Positions 7,325-12,441 of a stretch of 12,441 bases of DNA are shown here, piece after piece. The translations under genes and the position numbers were made by a program. Under the pieces are notes generated by a model. It ran no database searches. It had not been told where the DNA came from and was given only the letters and a program-made list of their open reading frames with translations. The stretch's first letter is position 1. Every line of letters starts with the position of its first letter. Origin of the DNA: CAZRZN01 sp964604565 (GTDB lineage: Bacteria; Pseudomonadota; Alphaproteobacteria; Rhodobacterales; Rhodobacteraceae); assembly GCA_964604565.1 (NCBI GenBank), contig CAZRZN010000111.1, positions 1 through 12,441 on the forward strand, given 5' to 3'.

Positions 7325-7466
7325 CACCAACCAATCCACAAGCCATCCTTGACCCTGAAGGATCCCGAGAGGTGGCTGCGTCGCCTTCGAACAAACCACA
7401 GTCCCGCCCCACTGGCCAAAAGCGCCGCACCATGCAAGAACCGCGCCGATCAATCAGGGGGACCCC

Positions 7467-8336
7467 ATGCTCATCGCCTCGCTCATCGCCCGTCCCGGCG
7501 CATTGGATCCCGCCCTCGTGGAAAACCTGCGTAATGCGCTTGGCGGCGGGACAATCGCATGGCTCTCGCCGGATGAGGCTGCCGAATTCCCGCTGGACAC
7601 CCGTCCCGCCCATCTGGACACCCTGCGCGCCGACATCGCCGATCAGGCCGATCTGAACCTGATGCCCGACACGAATCGCCGCAAGAAGATGCTGCTGGCG
7701 GATATGGACAGCACCATGATCCAGCAGGAATGCATCGACGAACTGGCCGAAGAGGCCGGTGTCGGTGCGCATGTCAAGGACATCACGGCCCGCGCCATGA
7801 ATGGCGAACTGGATTTCGAAGGCGCGCTGATCGAACGGGTCAAACTATTGAAAAACCTTCCCGAAACAGTGATCGACAAGGTCGTGAAAGACCGCATCAC
7901 GCTGATGCCAGGCGGTCCGCAGCTGATCGCGACGATGCGCGCGAACGGCGCCAACTGCACGCTGGTCTCCGGCGGCTTCACCGCCTTTACCACCCGTGTC
8001 TCCGCCCTGCTGAAGTTCGACGAGCATCGCGCCAATACGCTGATCATCGAAAACGCCGCCCTGACCGGTGAGGTCGGCCGCCCCATCCTCGGACGGGAGG
8101 CCAAGGTCGTCGCGCTGAAAGAGATCACCGCCCGCCTAGGGATCGGTGAGCAGGATGTGATCGCGGTCGGCGATGGGGCGAATGACCTCGGCATGCTACA
8201 GCGCGCCGGTATGGGCGTGGCGCTCCACGCCAAGCCAAGCGTGCAGGCACAATCCGACCTGCGCGTGAACCACGGCGATCTCAGCGCGCTGCTGTTCTTG
8301 CAGGGCTACGCAAAAACGGAATTCGCGGAGCCCTGA
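7467..8336 (+). CDS. serB: Phosphoserine phosphatase
   Basis: SerB hydrolyses O-phospho-L-serine to serine, the last step of the phosphorylated serine pathway; it is cytoplasmic and Mg2+-dependent. The 289 residues comprise a short N-terminal regulatory-type region (1-70) and a HAD hydrolase domain. HAD motif I is DMDST at 79-83 (nucleophile Asp79, acid Asp81), motif II is SGG at 168-170, the motif III lysine is Lys213, and motif IV is GDGANDLGM at 235-243. The cap region ECIDELAEEAGVG is typical of SerB. The start at 7467 has AGGGGG six bases upstream. It lies 142 bp downstream of imuB on the same strand, without a clear terminator or LexA box between, so read-through is possible but functionally unrelated. 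serA and serC are not in the window. Confidence 0.96.
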   Translation: MLIASLIARPGALDPALVENLRNALGGGTIAWLSPDEAAEFPLDTRPAHLDTLRADIADQADLNLMPDTNRRKKMLLADMDSTMIQQECIDELAEEAGVGAHVKDITARAMNGELDFEGALIERVKLLKNLPETVIDKVVKDRITLMPGGPQLIATMRANGANCTLVSGGFTAFTTRVSALLKFDEHRANTLIIENAALTGEVGRPILGREAKVVALKEITARLGIGEQDVIAVGDGANDLGMLQRAGMGVALHAKPSVQAQSDLRVNHGDLSALLFLQGYAKTEFAEP

Positions 8337-8357
8337 CACCGAGACCCCGGGCGGAAC

Positions 8358-8375
8358 CCTTGAAACCTTTCAAGG
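8358..8375. other. Perfect palindrome CCTTGAAA-CC-TTTCAAGG after serB
   Basis: Eight-base arms (8358-8365 and 8368-8375) with a two-base centre lie in the serB-asparaginase convergent gap. As RNA it could fold with a small loop; as DNA it resembles an operator, but no gene starts here. It may work with the GC hairpin just downstream in transcription termination. Confidence 0.4.
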
Positions 8376-8386
8376 CCAGAGACGCC

Positions 8387-8406
8387 CCTGCCGGATGAAC
8401 GGCAGG
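8387..8406. terminator. Stem-loop between convergent serB and asparaginase genes
   Basis: Seven-base GC-rich arms CCTGCCG (8387-8393) and CGGCAGG (8400-8406) enclose a six-base loop. The hairpin lies midway between two converging stop codons, where a two-way terminator is expected. A T-run is lacking (CTCCTTCC follows on the + strand), so its efficiency is uncertain. Confidence 0.5.
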
Positions 8407-8454
8407 CTCCTTCCACCACGCGCGTTCCGACGGTCGCAGCAACGCATCCCCACG

Positions 8455-9450
8455 CTATCCGGTCAGGCCGGCAACAGGGCGAATTTCCCCGGTCACGAGG
8501 CCATTCCAGTTGCGAATCGGCGGGTTGAGGAACCGAGCCACATCGGGCAACGCCGGATCCAGAACGCCCAGACGAACCAGGAGGGCGGTCATGGCGCATT
8601 CGGAGGCCCGCGTCGCGCCATCGGCGATCTTCAGCGCGACCCCGATGCCGCGCGCGGGCAGGATTGCCACGAAATACCCCTCGGCGCCGGTCTTGATGGC
8701 CACAGGCTCTGACGCGGCCTGCATCAGCAGCGTGCACGCCCGCCCCTCTCCTGCCACGAGGACAGGATTGGCCATCATGGCAGAATCCAGCACCGCAGCC
8801 GAGCGGGACTGAACATCGCTACGCTGGTGCGCCGTGGCGAAGAACGCCATGGCCCGGGCCATGCCCCCCATCGTCGTGGCAAAATTCGGGGCGGAACAGC
8901 CGTCGATCCCGAATCCCGCACTGGACTCCCCGGTCACCTCTTCAAAGGCGACGCGGCAGGCAATCTGGACAGGATGATCTGGTGCAACATAGTCAGGCCC
9001 GGCCTTCAGATACCGCGCCAATGTCAGAAAGCCCGCGTGCTTGCCCGAACAATTGTTCAGCACCGGCCCGGGATGCTTGCCGCTGCGAATCATCGAGAAC
9101 CGAAGATCCTTGTCGCGGGACGGTTGCGGACCGCAGAGAAGATCCTCTTCGGTGCAACCGATATCCGACAGCCAGGCCTGAACGGAAGCCATATGCATCG
9201 GCGCGCCCTGATGCGACGCGCAGGCCAGTGCCAGCCGCGCCGAATCCAGCCCTGCGGCATGGGCGGCCCCGGACGATACCAGCGGCAGCGCCTGAAGCAT
9301 CTTCGCGGAACTGCGCGGCAGCACGGTGGCAGCCTGATCGCCCCAGGCCTCGACCGCCTCGCCGGTGCCGTCGCAGATCACGGCATGGCCGGAATGCACG
9401 CTTTCGACAAAGGGGCCCCGGTGGATTTCGACCATGGGAACTGCTGGCAT
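8455..9450 (-). CDS. L-asparaginase, Rhizobium etli type (Asparaginase II family)
   Basis: It hydrolyses L-asparagine to aspartate and ammonia. It belongs to the Rhizobium etli-type family (PF06089), unrelated in sequence to E. coli asparaginases. Numbered from the chosen start, the catalytic Ser-x-x-Lys is Ser47/Lys50 in PRSSAKM, the second Ser is Ser79 in CASHQG, and the metal-site Cys-Lys-His lie in NNCSGKHAG (Cys134, Lys137, His138). Asp183 and Cys185 are in GIDGCSAPNF, and the remaining Lys is Lys253 in IKTGAEGYF. All positions known from the R. etli enzymes are present and the 331-residue length is normal. I chose the ATG at 9450 over the one at 9456: GGAGG stands seven bases before the former but only one base before the latter. 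The gene faces serB and is divergent from ialB. Whether it is induced by asparagine cannot be seen. Confidence 0.93.
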   Translation of the reverse strand: MPAVPMVEIHRGPFVESVHSGHAVICDGTGEAVEAWGDQAATVLPRSSAKMLQALPLVSSGAAHAAGLDSARLALACASHQGAPMHMASVQAWLSDIGCTEEDLLCGPQPSRDKDLRFSMIRSGKHPGPVLNNCSGKHAGFLTLARYLKAGPDYVAPDHPVQIACRVAFEEVTGESSAGFGIDGCSAPNFATTMGGMARAMAFFATAHQRSDVQSRSAAVLDSAMMANPVLVAGEGRACTLLMQAASEPVAIKTGAEGYFVAILPARGIGVALKIADGATRASECAMTALLVRLGVLDPALPDVARFLNPPIRNWNGLVTGEIRPVAGLTG

Positions 9451-9486
9451 CTGCATGCCTCCAAAAGGTTGAGCGAATATCTGCCA

Positions 9487-9512
9487 CCAGGGCTTTTACG
9501 CCCCGGTTTTTT
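9487..9512 (+). terminator. Terminator-like hairpin with T6 in the divergent asparaginase-ialB gap
   Basis: A stem of CC-A-GGGC (9487-9493) against GCCC-C-GG (9500-9506), with one mismatch and a TTTTAC loop, is followed directly by six T (9507-9512). It has the best intrinsic-terminator shape in the window for the + strand, yet it lies 107 bp upstream of a + strand gene. On the - strand the same hairpin falls in the presumed leader of the asparaginase gene. The rest of the gap shows only a weak promoter-like pair (TTGTCC 9520-9525, CTGTAA 9544-9549). Confidence 0.45.
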
Positions 9513-9619
9513 CAGGCTATTGTCCCACCGTCGAGCTAAAAAACTGTAACGCGCGACATGCGCCGCACGGCGCGGAACGCGAGGGACGATCGAGGCAAGG
9601 ACAGCTGGAGGCTGCAAGA

Positions 9620-10147
9620 ATGATGTCAGGTCTTAGTCGGGGATTGAGCGCGCTTGCGCTGCTGATCTGCGCCGGAACTGCCTGGGCGCAGGATACAAGC
9701 GAAGCCATCGTTGATTCGATGACGGACTGGTCGGTCTTTGAAGAGACAAGCCCGCAGGAGTGCTGGGCCGTGACGACCTACAAGGAAAGCGTGAACACCC
9801 AGGATGGGCGGGTTGTCTCCGTAACGCGTGGAGAGATCCTGCTGATGGTTTTCTTCCGGCCCGAGGCCGACGTGACAGGGCAGGTTGCCTTTACCGGCGG
9901 ATATCCGTTTGCCCCCGGCTCCACGGTAAATGTCAAGATCGGCGATACCGAGTTCGAACTCTACACCGAAGGCGAATGGGCCTGGCCCGCGACACCGCAG
10001 GACGATTCCAAGTTGATTACCGCGATGAAGCGCGGCGCCGACGCGGTGCTGACCGCGGTTTCGAGCCGCGGAACGACGACCACGGACACGTTTTCCCTGC
10101 TCGGGTTCACCGCTGCCATTGAGGATGCGGAGCAACGCTGCTCATAG
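9620..10147 (+). CDS. Invasion-associated locus B (IalB) family secreted protein
   Basis: The 175-residue precursor has a clear Sec signal peptide: Arg7, a hydrophobic LSALALLICAGTA core and an A-W-A cleavage site after residue 23. The mature protein is predicted to be periplasmic. The body matches the IalB family: DWSVF around 37-41, ECWAVTTY (Cys48), GEILLMVFFRPEADVTGQVAF, and the diagnostic C-terminal DTFSLLGFTAAIEDAEQRC (Cys174). The two cysteines may form a disulfide. The family is named for a Bartonella protein linked to red-cell invasion; in free-living alphaproteobacteria it is common and its role is unknown, so no virulence role should be read from it. GGAGG lies eight bases before the ATG at 9620; a second ATG follows immediately. 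A strong hairpin lies downstream, so it is probably monocistronic. Confidence 0.88.
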   Translation: MMSGLSRGLSALALLICAGTAWAQDTSEAIVDSMTDWSVFEETSPQECWAVTTYKESVNTQDGRVVSVTRGEILLMVFFRPEADVTGQVAFTGGYPFAPGSTVNVKIGDTEFELYTEGEWAWPATPQDDSKLITAMKRGADAVLTAVSSRGTTTTDTFSLLGFTAAIEDAEQRCS

Positions 10148-10199
10148 CACTGCGTGGCCTGAAACGCCGCGCAATCGAGTATTTGGAGAGAGAAGAAAC

Positions 10200-10235
10200 A
10201 GGGGCCGGTTTCGACGTCATGTCGATCGGCCCTTT
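10200..10235 (+). terminator. Hairpin terminator downstream of ialB
   Basis: Outer arms AGGGGCCG (10200-10207) and CGGCCCTT (10227-10234, one G-T pair) enclose an inner stem TCGAC (10211-10215) with GTCGA (10221-10225) and a GTCAT loop. TTTGGCTTT follows. It lies 52 bases after the ialB stop and before rlmN, separating the two genes. Confidence 0.65.
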
Positions 10236-10292
10236 GGCTTTGGTCGCGAATCCTGTAGAAGGCTTGCTTCGCCCCGAAAAGGAGACCCCGTC

Positions 10293-11480
10293 ATGAGTGC
10301 CAGTTCGCCAATCACACAAGACCTTGTGACGATCCCGCGCAAGATGCCGGAGGGGCCGGTGAACATCGTCGGATTGACACGCGCGCAATTGCGGGCAGAG
10401 CTTCTTGCGGCCGGAACGCCCGAGAAACAGGTCAAGATGCGGGTCAACCAGCTTTGGCAATGGCTGTATCACTGGGGCGTGCGCGATTTCGATGCCATGA
10501 CCAATCTGGCGAAACCCTATCGGGCGATGCTGGCCGCGCATTTCGTCATCTCCCTACCGGAGGTGGTGTCGCGGCAGGTATCGACAGATGGCACACGCAA
10601 GTATCTTGTGCGGATCGCAGGCGGGCATGAGGTCGAAGTGGTCTACATCCCCGAGACGGACCGGGGCACGCTCTGTGTCTCAAGTCAGGTGGGATGCACC
10701 CTCACTTGCAGTTTCTGCCATACGGGGACGCAAAAGCTGGTGCGGAATCTCACGGCTGGCGAGATCATCGGGCAGATCATGCTGGCGCGCGACGATCTGG
10801 AGGAATGGCCTGCCCCGGGCACCGGCACCGGGGTGGACGGCCCACGCCGCCTGTCCAATATCGTTTTGATGGGCATGGGCGAGCCTCTGTATAATTTTGA
10901 CAACGTGCGTGACGCGATGAAGATCGCGATGGATGGCGAGGGAATCGCGCTGTCACGGCGGCGCATTACCCTGTCCACCAGCGGCGTCGTGCCGGAGATC
11001 GCGCGCTGCGCCGAGGAGATCGGCTGTCAGATGGCGGTGTCCTTTCACGCCACCACCGACGAGGTGCGCGACAAGCTGGTGCCGATCAACAAGCGGTGGA
11101 ACATCGAGACACTGCTGAATGCCTTGCGAGAGTATCCGCGGCTGTCGAATTCGGAGAGGATCACCTTCGAATACGTCATGCTGAAGGATGTGAACGATAC
11201 CGACGCGGATGCGCGCCGTCTGGTGGATCTGATCAAGGGCATTCCAGCCAAGATCAACCTGATCCCGTTCAACGAGTGGCCCGGCGCCCCATACGAGCGC
11301 AGCGACTGGGCGAGGATCGAACGGTTCGCCGACATCATCTACAAGGCGGGCTATGCCTCTCCGATCCGGACCCCGCGGGGGGAGGATATCATGGCGGCCT
11401 GCGGGCAGTTGAAGTCCGCGACCGAACGGGCGCGGAAATCCCGAGCCGAGATCGCCCGGGAGTCCGGGCTGAATTCATGA
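10293..11480 (+). CDS. rlmN: Dual-specificity 23S rRNA/tRNA adenine-C2 methyltransferase RlmN
   Basis: RlmN is a radical-SAM enzyme that methylates C2 of A2503 in 23S rRNA and, in E. coli, A37 of some tRNAs, aiding translational accuracy. The 395 residues hold the N-terminal RNA-binding region (about 25-95, KMRVNQLWQWLYHWGVRDF). The radical-SAM Fe-S motif is Cys135-x3-Cys139-x2-Cys142. Cys128 (TLCVSSQVGC) matches E. coli Cys118. Cys370 (EDIMAACGQLKS) matches the methyl-carrying Cys355. GMGEP marks the SAM site, and SFHATTDEVRDKLVPINK and FEYVMLKDVND are typical family blocks. An insertion around EEWPAPGTGTGVDGPRR is usual in alphaproteobacterial forms. The start at 10293 has AAGGAG upstream; the open frame back to 10119 overlaps ialB and carries the terminator hairpin, so it is not coding. 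Confidence 0.97.
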   Translation: MSASSPITQDLVTIPRKMPEGPVNIVGLTRAQLRAELLAAGTPEKQVKMRVNQLWQWLYHWGVRDFDAMTNLAKPYRAMLAAHFVISLPEVVSRQVSTDGTRKYLVRIAGGHEVEVVYIPETDRGTLCVSSQVGCTLTCSFCHTGTQKLVRNLTAGEIIGQIMLARDDLEEWPAPGTGTGVDGPRRLSNIVLMGMGEPLYNFDNVRDAMKIAMDGEGIALSRRRITLSTSGVVPEIARCAEEIGCQMAVSFHATTDEVRDKLVPINKRWNIETLLNALREYPRLSNSERITFEYVMLKDVNDTDADARRLVDLIKGIPAKINLIPFNEWPGAPYERSDWARIERFADIIYKAGYASPIRTPRGEDIMAACGQLKSATERARKSRAEIARESGLNS

Positions 11481-11495
11481 TCTGACCAAGCTTGC

Positions 11496-11530
11496 CCGCG
11501 CGCGGGGCCGCATCCCCGGGACGCGCGCGG
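11496..11530. terminator. Strong GC hairpin between convergent rlmN and DUF4189 genes
   Basis: Nine-base arms CCGCGCGCG (11496-11504) and CGCGCGCGG (11522-11530) form the stem, and GGG (11505-11507) can pair further with CCC in 11514-11517. It fills most of the 56-bp gap between two converging stop codons and probably ends transcription from both sides. No T-run is present on either side. Confidence 0.6.
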
Positions 11531-11536
11531 CATGCG

Positions 11537-11914
11537 CTAGAAGGAGCAGGCCCAGACGGTGGTCCGGCATCCCCCGCTGCGTGAATAATTGGAACAGCTC
11601 TGCGCCGCGAATTGTTCCGCCAGCTGCCGTGTTTCCCCCCAGCCAGAGCCCCAGGAGCCATCGGGCGCCCGCGCAATCGCCCCGCAGGCATTGTAAAACG
11701 TATACCAGCTGTCGCAGGTCGGGCATTCGCTGAACATGCGCGACAGGGCGCCATCCTCACTGCTGAAGCCCGTCGAATAGCCATAGGACCCATTGCCGGC
11801 GATACCCACCGCCCCCCAGCAATAGGCATACCCGCAGGCGCCTGCAAAAGCGGGAGTTCCAAAAAGAAAGACCACCAGTCCCGCAGCCAAACGTATCATA
11901 TTCCGTATCCTCAT
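11537..11914 (-). CDS. Secreted cysteine-rich DUF4189 domain protein
   Basis: The 125-residue precursor starts with Arg2/Arg4/Arg8, a hydrophobic core LAAGLVVFLFG and a P-A-F-A cleavage site after residue 24, so it is predicted to be periplasmic or secreted. The mature part fits DUF4189: a WGAVGIAGNGSYGYS opening, a C-x-x-C in SECPTCDSW, FYNACGAIARA in the middle, GWGETRQLAEQFAAQSC, and a final TTVWACSF. Eight cysteines in the mature part could make four disulfides. The function of the family is unknown. The start could be 11914 or the Met at 11899, which has a GAGG nine bases upstream; both leave a working signal peptide. Its stop faces rlmN across a shared hairpin. The PCuAC-like gene lies upstream on the same strand, with 111 bp and a stem-loop between them. 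Confidence 0.8.
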   Translation of the reverse strand: MRIRNMIRLAAGLVVFLFGTPAFAGACGYAYCWGAVGIAGNGSYGYSTGFSSEDGALSRMFSECPTCDSWYTFYNACGAIARAPDGSWGSGWGETRQLAEQFAAQSCSNYSRSGGCRTTVWACSF

Positions 11915-11982
11915 ACCGTTTCGCAGAGAATAGCAGATGCCGCGGCCACAGTGGTTATTTTGTTTCCGGCATTTTTCGGACT

Positions 11983-12002
11983 GGCCCGATATGGACCGGG
12001 CC
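11983..12002 (-). terminator. GC stem-loop after the PCuAC-like gene
   Basis: Arms GGCCCG (11983-11988) and CGGGCC (11997-12002) with an eight-base loop lie 23 bases past the stop at 12026. There is no T-run on the - strand directly after the stem, so termination is tentative. Confidence 0.35.
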
Positions 12003-12025
12003 GCGTTGTCGGGCGCCAGCCTTTC

Positions 12026-12441
12026 CTAGTGGGAATGGCCAGAATGGCTATGTCGCGTGGCGCTCATGCTTTCTATGGCAACGTCAATCTCCAGTTCGCC
12101 GGCGGACGTCAGCAACACGGCCTTCAGGCTCTGGCCCGCGACGAGCGGAGCCACCAACCCATCCAGCCGAATCGCAAGATCTCTCGGCGTCAGATCCAGA
12201 TGCTTGCCCGGCGCGACCGGGATCGGCGGCAGCGAGGCGATGCCCATCTTGCCGCCTTGCATCCGGAACCCGACAAGATACCCTTGGGGTCCGTCGAGCA
12301 GCCGAGCCCCGATAATCTCGACCGGGTCGGCACCTTCGTTGTGAATCTCCATGTAGACGAACGCATGGTTGTCCTGTGTCGCGTTCGTCCAGGGGTGCAG
12401 AATTTCCAATCCGGCAATTTCGAACAGATGCGCGGCATCCG
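12026..12441 (-). CDS. PCuAC-like copper chaperone, start outside the window, with His-rich tail
   Basis: PCu(A)C proteins are periplasmic chaperones that deliver copper to the CuA site of cytochrome oxidase. The frame stays open to the right edge, reading ...DAAHLFEIAGLEILHPWTNA without an ATG, so the start and any signal peptide lie beyond 12441; a TTG at 12409 is an unlikely start. HLF-x(6)-HPW-x-A-T, then NHAFVYMEIHNEG, the PPIPVAPGKHLDLTP strand pair and GLVAPLVAGQSLKAVL follow the PCuAC fold in order. The classical ligands look mostly lost: the H-x-M of YHLMLMGL corresponds to DLAIRLDGL, and the first His of the H(M)x10M motif corresponds to Val in YLVGFRMQGGKM. The C-terminus ends in RHSHSGHSH, a possible Cu(II)-binding tail. 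It is either a diverged PCuAC or a paralogue with changed metal binding. Confidence 0.75.
   Translation of the reverse strand, partial: DAAHLFEIAGLEILHPWTNATQDNHAFVYMEIHNEGADPVEIIGARLLDGPQGYLVGFRMQGGKMGIASLPPIPVAPGKHLDLTPRDLAIRLDGLVAPLVAGQSLKAVLLTSAGELEIDVAIESMSATRHSHSGHSH

Noticed and set aside
7345..7363. Inverted repeat ATCCTT/AAGGAT after imuB as a terminator
   Set aside because: The six-base stem is weak in GC and no T-run follows, so it does not support a terminator call.
7384..7412. A second LexA box before serB (a GAAC within 7384-7412)
   Set aside because: Only one GAAC half-site is present; the position seven bases on is not GAAC.
8827..9549. A 240-codon + strand frame within the asparaginase region
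   Set aside because: It is antisense to an asparaginase gene with all catalytic residues, and its Arg/Gly/His-rich translation is typical of a shadow.
10119..10292. N-terminal extension of RlmN
   Set aside because: It overlaps the end of ialB and runs through the ialB terminator hairpin, while AAGGAG stands just before the ATG at 10293 and the family length fits that start.

Overview
The window looks like chromosomal DNA of an alphaproteobacterium, most likely Rhodobacterales (Rhodobacteraceae or Roseobacter group). The grounds are high G+C with strong third-position GC, the nnrS-nnrU pair, an ImuB under a GAAC-N7-GAAC LexA box of alphaproteobacterial type, a Rhizobium etli-type asparaginase, an IalB-family protein, and an RlmN with the insertion usual in alphaproteobacteria. 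No tRNA, rRNA, CRISPR array, transposase or phage gene was seen.

Layout. (1) 1-1648, + strand: the C-terminal half of NnrS (cut by the window edge), complete NnrU, then an in-frame remnant of a pyrroline-5-carboxylate reductase (ProC)-like gene that ends in a compact cluster of TGTGCAT repeats. (2) 1692-4194, - strand: glutathione-dependent formaldehyde dehydrogenase (frmA/adhC), a GNAT acetyltransferase and a NYN-LOTUS RNase-like protein, in that transcription order, possibly one transcription unit. (3) 4381-5497, - strand: a small STAS-like protein of unknown role and a small cupin, separated by about 310 bp without genes. (4) 5612-8336, + strand: a LexA box, imuB (catalytically dead Y-family polymerase, SOS mutagenesis) and serB (last step of serine synthesis). 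(5) 8455-9450, - strand: L-asparaginase, convergent with serB and divergent from ialB. (6) 9620-11480, + strand: secreted IalB-family protein and rlmN (23S rRNA A2503 methyltransferase). (7) 11537-12441, - strand: a secreted cysteine-rich DUF4189 protein and a PCuAC-like copper chaperone cut by the right edge.

The genes do not form one pathway. NnrS/NnrU belong to nitric-oxide/denitrification physiology, FrmA to formaldehyde and nitrosoglutathione detoxification, ImuB to SOS mutagenesis, and SerB and asparaginase to amino-acid metabolism. I found no clear multi-gene novel system. The most interesting points are an imuB under its own LexA box without imuA or dnaE2 beside it, a PCuAC-fold protein that seems to have lost most canonical copper ligands but carries a His-rich tail, the proC remnant with its 11-bp-phased repeat cluster, and an STAS-like gene whose reading frame extends upstream into cysteine pairs without a start codon.
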